Part shown: in pieces, positions 55,134-64,000 of the stretch
Numbering within the stretch: the first letter of the stretch is position 1
Layout: each line of letters starts with the position of its first letter
From: JAJDYQ01 sp942491945
GTDB lineage: Bacteria; Pseudomonadota; Gammaproteobacteria; JAJDYQ01
DNA: 64,000 nucleotides
Direction of reading: 5' to 3'
Assembly (NCBI GenBank): GCA_942491945.1
Contig: CALODD010000035.1
Span: forward strand, 7,061-71,060
Notes under the pieces: model-generated
The model's database searches: none
What the model saw: only the letters and a program-made list of their open reading frames with translations
What the model was told of the DNA's origin: nothing
Translations under genes and position numbers: made by a program

Positions 55134-56647
55134 AGCATCCAATGAGTGGCGGCCTGCCTTTACGCGGCTATAGAGCGATATCAACCGAACTACCGGTTGA
55201 ACGTGCCCCGATCCCTAAAGAGTTAATCTTGCCGCTATCCCAGCATATCGGTACGACTTCTGAACCTGTGGTTGAAGTCGGAGAGACCGTATCTCGTGGT
55301 CAGTTAATTGCTGCCGCCAAAGGCTTTGTCAGCGCGAATCTGCATGCGCCAATCAATGCAGTCGTAACAGCGATTGAACAGCGGCCTATACCCCACCCCT
55401 CCGGCTTAACCGGCGAATGCATCATTCTGGCACCAACGGACGATGCAAGCTGGGAAGACCCAGCTCCAAAACACATTCAGAAAGACGATATATCAAAATG
55501 CGAACCCGAAGCTATTCGTCAAAAAATTCGTGATGCTGGCATTGTTGGTCTCGGCGGTGCGACCTTTCCGACGTCTGTCAAAATCAAAACCGGTATCGAT
55601 AGTCATATCGAGACGCTCATCATTAACGGCTGCGAATGTGAGCCCTGGATTACCTGTGATGAAATGCTATTCCGTGAACGACCACAGCATGTCATTGGCG
55701 GCTCCTGCCTGATTCAGCAAGCCATTAATGCCGATGAACGAGTACTCGCTATCGAAGAAGAAGAATCCAAAGCGATTGAGCTACTGCGTAATTCGATTGT
55801 GGACTGCGGTATTCCCATGCATCTGGAAGTACTTCCAACTCGCTACCCTACCGGTAGTGAGAAACAGCTCATCAATATTGTCACCGATAAAGAAGTGCCA
55901 AGCGATGGTCTTCCTGCGGATATCGGTGTGGCGGTGTACAACGCGGGGACGGCGGCGGCTATTTATCGCGCCGTTGTATTTGGTGAACCGTTAATTAGTC
56001 GATTTGTCACGATCTCCGGTCTTGGTATCAAACAACCACGTGTTCTGGAAGTTTTGATAGGCACTCCGATTTCGACCTTGCTGGAATTCTGCGGTGGACG
56101 TACAGATGACGCGAATGGACTAATCATGGGCGGCGCCATGATGGGCCTGGGTCTGAGTTCAGATGCAGTGCCTGTGACCAAGGGAATGAATTCGGTACTC
56201 GTTACCACACCCACCATGATGAACGAACACCAGGGCGAGATGCCCTGTATCCGCTGTGGCGAATGTGCACGTGTTTGCCCGATTCATCTAGCACCTCAAC
56301 AGTTACTTAGCCTGATAAAAGCAGACAACCTGGAGCAGGCCCAACGCTGGAATCTGGAAGACTGTATTGAGTGCGGCTGTTGTAATGCGGTATGCCCAAG
56401 CCATATCCCGCTATCGAATTACTACCGATACGCCAAAGGCGAGATACGTACCCAGGGTAAGGCCAAGGTCAAAGCGCAACAGGCCAAGGCACGTTACGAA
56501 TTCCGTAATGAGCGTATTGAAAGAGCCAAGCGCGAACGTGAAGAAAAGATGCGTAAGAAAAAGGAAGCCCTGCAGGCAAAAGCCGCTGCAGCTGCCAAGG
56601 CATCTGCTGATGCGGCACCAGCAACCGACGGAGAATCACAGTCATGA
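55130..56647 (+). CDS. rnfC: Rnf/Rsx complex subunit C
   Basis: RnfC is the peripheral NADH/FMN-binding subunit. The 505-residue protein has GGATFPTSVK, the NINGCECEPWITCD-like segment and GTAAAIYRAVVFGEPL, plus two ferredoxin clusters (CIRCGECARVCPI and CIECGCCNAVCPSHI). The C-terminus (about 445-505) is an Ala/Lys/Arg-rich coiled coil, much shorter than in E. coli RsxC. It overlaps rnfD by four bases. Confidence 0.95.
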   Translation: MKHPMSGGLPLRGYRAISTELPVERAPIPKELILPLSQHIGTTSEPVVEVGETVSRGQLIAAAKGFVSANLHAPINAVVTAIEQRPIPHPSGLTGECIILAPTDDASWEDPAPKHIQKDDISKCEPEAIRQKIRDAGIVGLGGATFPTSVKIKTGIDSHIETLIINGCECEPWITCDEMLFRERPQHVIGGSCLIQQAINADERVLAIEEEESKAIELLRNSIVDCGIPMHLEVLPTRYPTGSEKQLINIVTDKEVPSDGLPADIGVAVYNAGTAAAIYRAVVFGEPLISRFVTISGLGIKQPRVLEVLIGTPISTLLEFCGGRTDDANGLIMGGAMMGLGLSSDAVPVTKGMNSVLVTTPTMMNEHQGEMPCIRCGECARVCPIHLAPQQLLSLIKADNLEQAQRWNLEDCIECGCCNAVCPSHIPLSNYYRYAKGEIRTQGKAKVKAQQAKARYEFRNERIERAKREREEKMRKKKEALQAKAAAAAKASADAAPATDGESQS

Positions 56648-57636
56648 TGACACTTAAACATTCTCCAATTGCTGCACCTAATGCCGCCGTCTCCGCAACT
56701 ATGCGAAGAGTGCTGCTAGCGCTATCACCGGGCATTGTCGTATATACCGGCTTCTTTGGCTGGGGTCTGCTGATACAAATCACCCTGGCGACAGTGACAG
56801 CACTGACATTTGAAGCCATCATGCTCAAGTTACGTGATCGCCCCATCGGTCTTCATCTAAGCGATTACAGCGCTATCGTGACTGCATGGTTACTCGCCAT
56901 CTGCCTGCCGCCCTACCTGCCCTGGTGGATGACTGTACTTGCCGTATTCTTTGCCATCGTCATCGCAAAACATCTATATGGTGGTCTGGGCTACAACCCG
57001 TTCAACCCAGCTATGATCGGTTATGCCGTATTACTGGTCTCCTTTCCTCGGGAAATGACCCAATGGATACCACAGGAAAGTTACGCTCTACCTGGTTTTG
57101 GCGAAACACTTTCGATTATATTTGGCAGTAACGTCACAACACATTTGGATGGCCTGACAACAGCAACACCGCTAGATCACTTCAAACATAGCGTAAACGC
57201 CGCACCAAGTATTATGGGCTTGGTCGCAGGCAAAGGTTGGGAATGGGTATCACTGGCCTGGTTGGCCGGTGGTCTGTGGCTCGCCTTTAAACGCACACTG
57301 GACTGGCGTATTCCAACATCACTGCTACTCACCGTCGGTTTATTCTCTGTCGGACTTTCTCTCGGAACAGATAACCCTGCATGGCAAAACCCACTATTCC
57401 ATTTGCTATCAGGTGGCACAATACTGGCAGCTTTCTTCATTGCAACAGACCCGGTTACCGCCGCAACAACACGGCGTGGTCGCTGGATCTATGCGGCAGG
57501 CATTGGTCTGCTCGCAATGATTATTAGACTCTGGGGTGGTTACCCTGATGGCTTTGCCTTCGCTGTGCTGTTGATGAACCTCACTGCACCCATGATTGAC
57601 TATCTGACGATACCGCGAGCTTATGGACACAAATAA
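56644..57636 (+). CDS. rnfD: Rnf/Rsx complex subunit D
   Basis: This 330-residue membrane protein carries a covalently bound FMN in the family. The attachment threonine lies in DGLTTATPLDHF near residue 174. Other blocks are GGLGYNPFNPAMIGYAVLLV and ATDPVTAATTRRGRW. It overlaps rnfG by 14 bases. Confidence 0.95.
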   Translation: MMTLKHSPIAAPNAAVSATMRRVLLALSPGIVVYTGFFGWGLLIQITLATVTALTFEAIMLKLRDRPIGLHLSDYSAIVTAWLLAICLPPYLPWWMTVLAVFFAIVIAKHLYGGLGYNPFNPAMIGYAVLLVSFPREMTQWIPQESYALPGFGETLSIIFGSNVTTHLDGLTTATPLDHFKHSVNAAPSIMGLVAGKGWEWVSLAWLAGGLWLAFKRTLDWRIPTSLLLTVGLFSVGLSLGTDNPAWQNPLFHLLSGGTILAAFFIATDPVTAATTRRGRWIYAAGIGLLAMIIRLWGGYPDGFAFAVLLMNLTAPMIDYLTIPRAYGHK

Positions 57637-58249
57637 TACATCGCCTAAATCGCCGGAAAGCAAACTACCAGACTGGCTGCAGCCGGGCTGGTTGCTAGGT
57701 GGTTTTTCACTCATATTCATCTTTGCACTGGCACTAAGTTACGACCTGACTAAAGACCGTATTGCAGAACAGGAACGTATTCGCCTGCTCTCGCAGCTAC
57801 AGCAACTACTTGTTGAAGGCACTTATGACAACGAACCGGAAAATGATGTGCATATCGATGAGTCAACTGGCCGAACCATTTATCGTGTTCGGAAAAATGC
57901 ACAACCTGTTGCGGCATTGATCACCACAGTTGCACCGAATGGCTACAGCGGTTCGATTCATTTATTGGTCGGCATAAATATGAATGGTGAACTCCTTGGC
58001 GTTCGCGCTCTAAAACATCAGGAAACACCGGGCCTGGGCGATGCCATTGATCTACGTAAATCTGACTGGGTTTTAAGCTTTAATGAAAAATCACTTTCAA
58101 ACCCAGCGCCCAGGCAATGGGCCGTTAAGAAAGATGGAGGCGTGTTTGACGCCTTCACTGGCGCAACCATTACACCTCGCGCTGTTGTCGGCGAAGTTAA
58201 AAACACGCTGGAATATTTTCAGCAACACCAACGGGAGCTATTTCAATGA
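57623..58249 (+). CDS. rnfG: Rnf/Rsx complex subunit G
   Basis: The 208-residue protein has one N-terminal membrane helix and a periplasmic FMN domain. The flavinylation motif is DAFTGATITPRAVV, with the second Thr near residue 181 as the expected FMN site. GVRALKHQETPGLGDAID is another family block. It overlaps rnfE by four bases. Confidence 0.95.
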   Translation: MDTNNTSPKSPESKLPDWLQPGWLLGGFSLIFIFALALSYDLTKDRIAEQERIRLLSQLQQLLVEGTYDNEPENDVHIDESTGRTIYRVRKNAQPVAALITTVAPNGYSGSIHLLVGINMNGELLGVRALKHQETPGLGDAIDLRKSDWVLSFNEKSLSNPAPRQWAVKKDGGVFDAFTGATITPRAVVGEVKNTLEYFQQHQRELFQ

Positions 58250-58938
58250 GTACTCCAACGGTTAATGAAATTCTTTATCAGGGACTCTGGAAAAACAATC
58301 CTGGTCTAGTGCAGTTATTAGGCCTGTGCCCACTCCTGGCGATCAGTAATACATTTATCAATGCACTCGGTATGGGTCTGGCGACGATTGCCGTACTGAC
58401 CGCAAGCAACTTCGTCGTCGCCCTGTCTCGCCCTGTTCTACGCGAAGAAATTCGTATCGCGATATTTGTACTGGTTATCGCCGGCTTTGTAGGCATCGTA
58501 CAGCTAGTCATGCAAGCATGGTTTTATGATCTCTATACAATACTCGGTATCTTCATCCCGCTGATTGTTACCAATTGCATCATCATTGGCCGCGCCGAAG
58601 CTTTCGCCTCACGCCAACCTCTATGGGCATCGACACTGGACGGCTTCAGCATGGGCCTGGGATTCATGCTAATCCTGATTACACTGGGTGCTATGCGAGA
58701 AATACTAGGCAGCGCCACACTATTTGCCGAAGCAGAGCTTATTTTCGGTGCCTGGGCTGCTGATATGAAAATCACATTTGGCGAAGACGCACGAGGCATT
58801 TTACTGTTCGCCCTACCGCCCGGCGCTTTTCTTGGATTAGGTTTACTGGTCGCCATCAAAAATGTAATTGATGAAAAAGCGAAGAAACCCAAAGCGGTGA
58901 CTGTTGAATTAACTCAGCCTGCAATGACCGAATCCTAA
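58246..58938 (+). CDS. rnfE: Rnf/Rsx complex subunit E
   Basis: The 230-residue six-helix membrane protein mirrors RnfA: NNPGLVQLLGLCPLLAISNT and GIFIPLIVTNCIIIGRAEAF carry the conserved cysteines. It is the last gene of rnfABCDGE; nth follows after a 159-bp repeat-bearing gap, the same gene order as E. coli rsxABCDGE-nth. Confidence 0.95.
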   Translation: MSTPTVNEILYQGLWKNNPGLVQLLGLCPLLAISNTFINALGMGLATIAVLTASNFVVALSRPVLREEIRIAIFVLVIAGFVGIVQLVMQAWFYDLYTILGIFIPLIVTNCIIIGRAEAFASRQPLWASTLDGFSMGLGFMLILITLGAMREILGSATLFAEAELIFGAWAADMKITFGEDARGILLFALPPGAFLGLGLLVAIKNVIDEKAKKPKAVTVELTQPAMTES

Positions 58939-58947
58939 TTTTCCTGT

Positions 58948-59086
58948 CACAGAGACACAGAGTGCGCAGAGATAGATTATTGTCATTCCGGCGTATGCCG
59001 GAATCCAGAATCCTCACAGCCAGCACGATCGTCCGACTAGACTCCGGCGACACCAGATTTAACTCTGTGTCCTCCGTGTCTCTGTG
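58948..59086. repeat. nested palindromic intergenic repeat between rnfE and nth
   Basis: The outer arms, 58948-58971 and 59063-59086, are inverted copies matching at about 20 of 24 positions (CACAGAGACAC... against its complement). Inside lies a perfect hairpin, ATTCCGGC 58985-58992 with GCCGGAAT 58997-59004, of the same family as the units at 29911 and 33004. It looks like a small dispersed element. It ends 11 bases before the nth start. Confidence 0.75.
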
Positions 59087-59097
59087 GTGAAACAAAC

Positions 59098-60055
59098 ATG
59101 AATAAAACCAAACGACATGAAATATTCTCGCGCCTGAGAGACGCAAACCCTAATCCAACGACCGAACTCAAATACAGCAATCCATTTGAATTGTTGATAT
59201 CCGTCATCCTGTCAGCACAGGCAACTGATGTTTCCGTCAACAAGGCAACCGACAAGCTCTACCCTGTAGCCAACACACCGGAAGCCATTTATGAACTTGG
59301 TGTTGATGGACTCAAGACTTATATCAAAACCATCGGTCTGTTCAATAGTAAAGCTGAGAACGTCATCAAAACCTGCCGTATGTTGATGGACAAACACAAT
59401 AGCGAAATACCGGACAATCGAGCTGAGCTGGAAGCCTTACCGGGTGTCGGACGAAAAACAGCAAACTTCGTTTCGCTTTGTCACCCCACCATGCGGTGCC
59501 CAAAAAACACACGCCGACCCAACCAAACTCAACGTGCCATCAATATAAGTCTGGGGTCAAACCCAAGTTAAATATCAGAGATATCAACAATTCAAATAGG
59601 CGATGGGCCGCACCGTATTATCAGAAGAGACGGGGCCAGGTCACGGACGACGCGGGACCGGAGCTCCCGAGCACACACCGGAAGAATGAACGGGGAGGAC
59701 CAAGAATATCAAAAATCGGGCAGATAGCGAGAGGCCAAAGGTGGACAAACACAAAGCGAAATACCGGACATCGAGGGCGGACGGTAGCAAACGTCGTTTT
59801 AAATACCGCCTTGGTCACCCCACCATGGCGGTCGATACACATATCTTCCGTGTATCGAATCGCACTAAAATCGCACCCGGCAAAACCGTACTGGAAGTCG
59901 AAAAGAGATTAATCAAATTTATTCCTGGTGAATTTATGGTCAATGCACACCATTGGCTCATCCTGCATGGCCGATACACCTGCATTGCACGCAAACCCAA
60001 ATGCGCTGAATGTATCATTAACGACTTATGTGAATTTAAGGCTAAGGAACTGTAA
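59098..60055 (+). pseudogene. nth: endonuclease III gene, scrambled (probable assembly fault)
   Basis: Nth excises oxidised pyrimidines from DNA. From 59098 the frame matches Nth well (FELLISVILSAQATDVSVNK, LEALPGVGRKTAN near residue 124), then loses the pattern after about 59465 and stops at 59571. A second stretch regains the pattern at about 59813 (GHPTMAVDTHIFRVSNRT) and ends at 60055 with the Fe-S cluster CIARKPKCAECIINDLC (C-x6-C-x2-C-x5-C). Between them lies an error-filled second copy of the upstream part. Joining the good ends gives about 211 residues, the normal Nth length. The span is about 330 bases too long. Confidence 0.85.
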
Positions 60056-60481
60056 ATGTTCGGACAAGACCGTAATCAACTCCGTCGCTTCTACCAGACC
60101 TGCTGGCAGAAGTTCAAAGACGAACAACCTTTGGAAGGACTAGAAACCATGATCGTCGGTGTGATTCAAGATCATCCCGAATATCACTCACTAATCGAAT
60201 CAGGTGACGATGGTATCGCCAAAGACTACACCCCAGAAGATGGTGAAACTAACCCCTACCTACACATGGGAATGCATATCTCTATTCGTGAAGGGCTGCA
60301 GGTCGACAGGCCCATGGGCATCAAAGCCGCTCATTCGGCACTTACTCTCAAACTAGGCGACCAACACGAAGCTGAACATAAGATGCAGGAATGTCTAGGA
60401 CTGATCCTATGGGAAGCACAACGTTCAGGTGTTGCGCCGGATGAACAACAATACCTGGAATGCGTCAAAAAACTACTTTAG
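60056..60481 (+). CDS. DUF1841 family protein
   Basis: The 141-residue soluble protein has the DUF1841 blocks MFGQDRNQLRRFYQTCWQKF, VIQDHPEYHSLIE, NPYLHMGMHISIREGLQ and the late HEAEHKMQECLGLILWEAQR. The function is unknown. It starts directly after the nth stop codon. Confidence 0.9.
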   Translation: MFGQDRNQLRRFYQTCWQKFKDEQPLEGLETMIVGVIQDHPEYHSLIESGDDGIAKDYTPEDGETNPYLHMGMHISIREGLQVDRPMGIKAAHSALTLKLGDQHEAEHKMQECLGLILWEAQRSGVAPDEQQYLECVKKLL

Positions 60482-60617
60482 GCGATACCAAAACACCAAT
60501 CCAATCTCGCCTGATACTCAATTGATTGTAATCAGTAATAATAAAAAACGTGATATATTTGCGCGCCTGAAACTGCATATTAATGCAGGTTACCTATCAA
60601 TTCTGGAGTGAATATCT

Positions 60618-62411
60618 ATGTTAACCACTCGCCATCTGATTTTCAGTGCTTTCATCGTGTCGATGATGCTTGTTGCCCAGTCGGTCCTTTCTGCTTCAAA
60701 TACCGACTCACGCAGCGGCGGCGGTATCATGAGTGTTGCGGGTTTTTATGCGATGGGAATTACAACTCCAGGCGCAGCCTTTGATCCCACTGGCTCGGAT
60801 ACTTCAGGTGCTTCAAGTAGTGCTAGCGGTGTGTCCCCCAGTACTGTCAGCATTACTTCTTCCCCAAAAACTATTACCAGCAAAGATCCCATCAATATAG
60901 AAATAACCCTCAGTAACGTACCCATCTTCGAGAATATAGGAACACGAAACCTCTCAGGAATCAGCGTTAAAAATGGTACCGCCACTAGCGCTACACCTGT
61001 ATTCGGAGGAGCTAAAGGCAGTTTCCCTTTCAGAATATCTATAACACCAAGTGGGAAGGGAGATATCGAATTTCTTGTAGGCCAAACATTTACTACAGTA
61101 CAGGGCATACCCATCGTCGCGATGACCAATCCGCTAATTATTGTCTGTGGAACTGGATGTAAAACTGTCAGCACCACGACTACTGCAAAAACAAAACAAA
61201 ATCGTATCAAGCAGGCCTCGGCCAATAATGCTCAACGGGTTGCCCGTGGTAGCCGCAGTGCTAATCTTGGTGGGCGTGCGGGTAGTCGCCTTGGTGGCGG
61301 AACCGGTGGTGGTTCGGGCACAGGTGGTACGGGTGGAACGCCAACGAAATTCACCAATACGGGTTTTAGTCTGGCAGGAGCAGCGGGGGCCAGAGACTGG
61401 GATTTTTCATTCAATCTCGCCAATGCCGTCAATACAGCAGCTCATATGAATGCAAGCACTGCTTCTGATGGTCGTTATACGCCAGTGATTAAAAACCCCT
61501 ATAAGTCTGACTTTGACCTCTGGATGAAAGGCACCTGGATTAATACCGAGGATGACCGCGCAGATACCGATGAAGAAAGCGAGTATGGCATCTTTCACGT
61601 CGGGGTCGATTACCGCTACTCCAGAGATATGTTGCTCGGCGTGATGCTACAGGTGGATAAGGCTGATTCAGACTCTAAAATCACTACAACCGAGACTGAA
61701 ACCGATGGCTGGCTGGTTGGTCCTTACCTGGTCAAGCGTTTCGAAAACGGCCTGGTTATGGATTTACTTGCGTCCTGGGGTAAGTCGAAAAATGAACTGA
61801 GCATCAATAATGCAACACCAGATAAATATGACACCGAACGCTTCCTGTTCGCTGGCAACATCACTGGCACCATGACAAAAGGAAAATGGAAGATCGCTCC
61901 GAGTGCTGGTCTGGTGTACTTCAAGGAAAAACAGGAATCGTATACCGACTCCAATGGCCTGAGTGTCGGCAGCCAGACCAGTGGGCTGGGTAGCATTAAT
62001 TTTGGTCCGACATTTAGTTATGAATTTAGTAATAGCAATGGCACGGTATTTCAGCCTAACTTTAAAATCGAAGGTATCTATGATTTCAAGGCACCTGATT
62101 TGACGGATGCGCTCGGTAATAACGTCAGCACTAAAGGCCTCAGAGCCCAGGTTAGCGCGGGCATTGATATGCAGATGAAGACCGGCACTGTTTATTCAGC
62201 TAACTTTGCCTATGACGGTATCGGCGAGTCCGGATATTCCTCCAAAACGTTCGATGTCAGTTTCCGTACCCCGATTAACCTTCGGGGCTCCAAGGAAGAC
62301 GCATCGTTTAGTGGTCGATATACCCTTAGTGGTATCCGTGACATCGATTTACAGAATGAAACGGATACTCCAAATGATTTGACGTTTAGTATCAGTATTC
62401 CTATCCAGTAG
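60618..62411 (+). CDS. autotransporter-type outer membrane protein with short passenger
   Basis: The 597-residue protein has a signal peptide (to VLSA), an Ig-like beta domain (about 65-185: SITSSPKTITSKDPINIEIT), and an Arg/Gly-rich linker near 210-245 (RVARGSRSANLGGRAG, then GGGTGGGSGTGGTGG). A C-terminal autotransporter beta-barrel follows (about 290-597; GTWINTEDDRADTD, FHVGVDYRYSRDMLLGVMLQ), ending in FSISIPIQ. The passenger is unusually small for a classical autotransporter. No protease site is obvious. TGGAG lies 7 bases before the ATG, and a terminator follows at 62429. Confidence 0.82.
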   Translation: MLTTRHLIFSAFIVSMMLVAQSVLSASNTDSRSGGGIMSVAGFYAMGITTPGAAFDPTGSDTSGASSSASGVSPSTVSITSSPKTITSKDPINIEITLSNVPIFENIGTRNLSGISVKNGTATSATPVFGGAKGSFPFRISITPSGKGDIEFLVGQTFTTVQGIPIVAMTNPLIIVCGTGCKTVSTTTTAKTKQNRIKQASANNAQRVARGSRSANLGGRAGSRLGGGTGGGSGTGGTGGTPTKFTNTGFSLAGAAGARDWDFSFNLANAVNTAAHMNASTASDGRYTPVIKNPYKSDFDLWMKGTWINTEDDRADTDEESEYGIFHVGVDYRYSRDMLLGVMLQVDKADSDSKITTTETETDGWLVGPYLVKRFENGLVMDLLASWGKSKNELSINNATPDKYDTERFLFAGNITGTMTKGKWKIAPSAGLVYFKEKQESYTDSNGLSVGSQTSGLGSINFGPTFSYEFSNSNGTVFQPNFKIEGIYDFKAPDLTDALGNNVSTKGLRAQVSAGIDMQMKTGTVYSANFAYDGIGESGYSSKTFDVSFRTPINLRGSKEDASFSGRYTLSGIRDIDLQNETDTPNDLTFSISIPIQ

Positions 62412-62428
62412 TACTTCCCTGATACTCA

Positions 62429-62460
62429 CAAAGCCCGGCTTCTACCGGGCTTTGTCGTTT
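62429..62460 (+). terminator. Rho-independent terminator after the autotransporter gene
   Basis: A perfect 10-bp stem (62429-62438 with 62445-62454) and a six-base loop lies 17 bases after the stop codon. It is followed by TCGTTT, a weak T tract. Confidence 0.75.
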
Positions 62461-62559
62461 AAGGCCCTGTAAAGTTAAGGCTCGAAAAGTTAAAGCCCTG
62501 CTATTGATGTAAGATGCTGATCTGATTCAATTATTGCCCTGCTCGTGTATAACCGAACG

Positions 62560-64000
62560 ATGAAAACCCTTCGCCTGCCTGTTCTGCTCCTTGCCCACGC
62601 ATCAGCGATATTTGTTTTTACGTTTCTATTTCAGGTCATTCATACCGCAGACTTTATCAATAGTCAGGCTGCATCATTTAAGCCCGAACTGATTTCGCTC
62701 CTGCTGGGGCAGGGGCAACATCTCCTTATATCGCTATTCCTCGTTGCGCTATTCATCAAACTGCCGCGAAGGCTGTTGCAATGGACTGGCCTGCTACTAC
62801 TGTTGTATGTGCTACTCAATCACGTCTTTTATGGTTTATACCAATATCATTTTCGGTTCGCTTTTGATGTCGAAGGACAGCAATTCAGTTTGTCCTTGCT
62901 AAAGGATTCCATTCTGGCCGAACTGAATCTTAGTTTTTATATCGGACTCACCGCACTGATTGCTTACGGCTATCTTACACATAGACGATGGAATGAACGC
63001 TTTATCGATATACCATTCAACAAAAAGAATATTGGCATTACCGTCATCGCCGCTACATATATCGCACTGTCAACAATGATGGGGGGCGAACATAGAAACC
63101 TGTCACGCTCGCCCTTTTTATCCCTGGTGAGTTCAAGCGTTACCCATGAATCAATAATACCGGATAACTATAAAAACCATACTCTGGAACTCAGTGAGCT
63201 CTACCAACCTCGTTATGGCACTCAAACTGACTCACCAACAGAACCAGTAACCAGACACACTTCTCAACCCAATATTATTTACTTCGTTCTGGAATCGGTA
63301 GGTTCGGTTGGTCTTCTTCCTGAAAATCAACTTTCTCCATCACTAACTCCAAAGCTCTACGCCAGAAAAGATCAGTTACAGATCTTTTCCCATATCTACA
63401 ACACATTTCCCGGCACAACGCGCTCACACATACCATTACAGACTGGCGGCACCACAATGACGTGGAGTTCAGTGATTGAGAAATATTCTGATCAGTACAA
63501 GGGACCCACCTTAATCAGTGAACTTAAACAGGCGGGCTATCAAACTGGACTATTTTCAGCACAGTATCTAAATTTTGGCGACCTTGATCATTTTTATGAC
63601 GCACTGCCGTTTGATGAACGTTATACACCCCATGAAAATGACGAGAACACTCCAGAAAAGTATAAGGTCAACTCATGGGGAATTGATGAACGTCTACCTC
63701 TTTCCAAAATGAAAGACTGGATTAACAATCTCCAAACGGATCAACCGTTCTTCGCACAACTCATCAATAACACGACACATCACCCTTACACCCTACCGGA
63801 TGAAAAGACGGATGCCGTCTGGTCTGATAATAGCCATGAACGCTATCAAAACACGATTCGATTTATGGATGGTGTAATAGAAGACACCATTCTATTCCTC
63901 AAAGAAAACAAACGACTCAATAATACCGTCATCGTCATCACCGGCGACCATGGTCAGGCATTTGGTAAACGGCATTATGGTAACTATGTACATAAGAACG
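62560..64000 (+). CDS. LtaS/OpgB-like sulfatase-fold membrane protein (partial, runs off the window)
   Basis: The frame opens with the ATG at 62560 (MKTLRLPVLLLAHASAIFVF) and stays open to the window end, 480 codons. Several membrane helices fill the first 170 residues. A periplasmic sulfatase-like domain then begins (PNIIYFVLESVGSVGLLPE). The likely catalytic Thr is in YNTFPGTTRSH; NNTTHHPYTLP and ITGDHGQAFG are family metal and substrate motifs. Related enzymes add glycerol or ethanolamine phosphate to polymers or glucans in the periplasm. The substrate here is not known. It follows the autotransporter terminator. Confidence 0.85.
   Translation, partial: MKTLRLPVLLLAHASAIFVFTFLFQVIHTADFINSQAASFKPELISLLLGQGQHLLISLFLVALFIKLPRRLLQWTGLLLLLYVLLNHVFYGLYQYHFRFAFDVEGQQFSLSLLKDSILAELNLSFYIGLTALIAYGYLTHRRWNERFIDIPFNKKNIGITVIAATYIALSTMMGGEHRNLSRSPFLSLVSSSVTHESIIPDNYKNHTLELSELYQPRYGTQTDSPTEPVTRHTSQPNIIYFVLESVGSVGLLPENQLSPSLTPKLYARKDQLQIFSHIYNTFPGTTRSHIPLQTGGTTMTWSSVIEKYSDQYKGPTLISELKQAGYQTGLFSAQYLNFGDLDHFYDALPFDERYTPHENDENTPEKYKVNSWGIDERLPLSKMKDWINNLQTDQPFFAQLINNTTHHPYTLPDEKTDAVWSDNSHERYQNTIRFMDGVIEDTILFLKENKRLNNTVIVITGDHGQAFGKRHYGNYVHKN

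Noticed and set aside
59478..59912. 144-codon plus-strand frame across the nth locus.
   Set aside because: Contains a frameshifted fragment of Nth (TVANVVLNTAL) and noise; it arises from the scrambled sequence and is not a separate gene.
60746..61225. 159-codon minus-strand frame inside the autotransporter gene.
   Set aside because: Antisense shadow of the passenger region; the plus-strand gene has a signal peptide, ribosome-binding site and terminator.
62470..62505. Two AAAGTTAA(A/G)GC-like copies after the autotransporter terminator.
   Set aside because: Only two short imperfect copies, with no link to a promoter that I can identify.

Overview
The window looks like chromosomal DNA of a free-living gammaproteobacterium, probably with sulfur-based energy metabolism. 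Supporting signs are a monofunctional RelA-type (p)ppGpp synthetase, the xseB-ispA-dxs order, the epmA/efp/epmB set, rsx/rnfABCDGE followed by nth, and type IV pilus genes with a FimX-like protein. A dissimilatory-size ATP sulfurylase, a SulP transporter and a rubrerythrin/heterodisulfide-reductase-like/DUF3501 operon fit a sulfur oxidiser. The genus cannot be named from the sequence. No rRNA, tRNA or CRISPR array was recognised.

Layout. 0.2-4.6 kb: HD-domain protein, SufE, DAHP synthase, ATP sulfurylase (with a good terminator) and a DUF4124 protein. 4.6-9.9 kb: Trm112-like protein, a 5'-nucleotidase gene broken by one in-frame stop, relA, two tiny membrane proteins, a second DUF4124 protein and a methionine-rich coiled-coil membrane protein. 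9.9-17.7 kb: a pilin island (fimT, pilW, pilX and a 1201-residue PilV-like protein with DUF11 repeats on the minus strand; pilE divergent; a second fimT). 17.7-20.9 kb: recA, a divergent WYL-domain regulator, thpR and pncC. 20.9-29.8 kb: psd, sulP, the EF-P modification genes, a FimX-like protein and a DUF1015 protein. 29.8-33.1 kb: two damaged insertion sequences (IS4-like and IS481-like) between 150-bp inverted repeats. 33.1-42.3 kb: parC, an NTF2/Cds6-like protein, murB, parE, CNP1-like, DUF3501, Hdr-like Fe-S protein and rubrerythrin. 42.5-53.8 kb: isoprenoid and cofactor genes (xseB, ispA, dxs, folE2), a retropepsin-like protein, a GATase, ycgL, an AT-rich orphan and the mmpL-like/thiL/pgpA/tag operon. 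54-64 kb: rnfABCDGE, a scrambled nth locus, DUF1841, an autotransporter and a partial LtaS/OpgB-like sulfatase-fold protein.

The strongest candidate for something undescribed is the recA-WYL intergenic region. The recA promoter (TTGACA, 17-bp spacer, TACATT) has no recognisable LexA box. It instead carries three perfect 10-bp direct repeats and one 8/10 copy at an exact 18-bp period, next to a divergent WYL regulator. WYL regulators control LexA-independent DNA-damage responses elsewhere (PafBC in mycobacteria, DriD in Caulobacter), so this may be a gammaproteobacterial counterpart. Second is the giant DUF11-bearing minor pilin, which sits where a PilY1 adhesin would be expected.

Two caveats concern sequence quality. 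The nth locus reads as two noisy, overlapping copies of one gene, which suggests a bad contig join rather than biology. The single stop in the 5'-nucleotidase gene and the frameshifts in both transposases could be real or could be errors.
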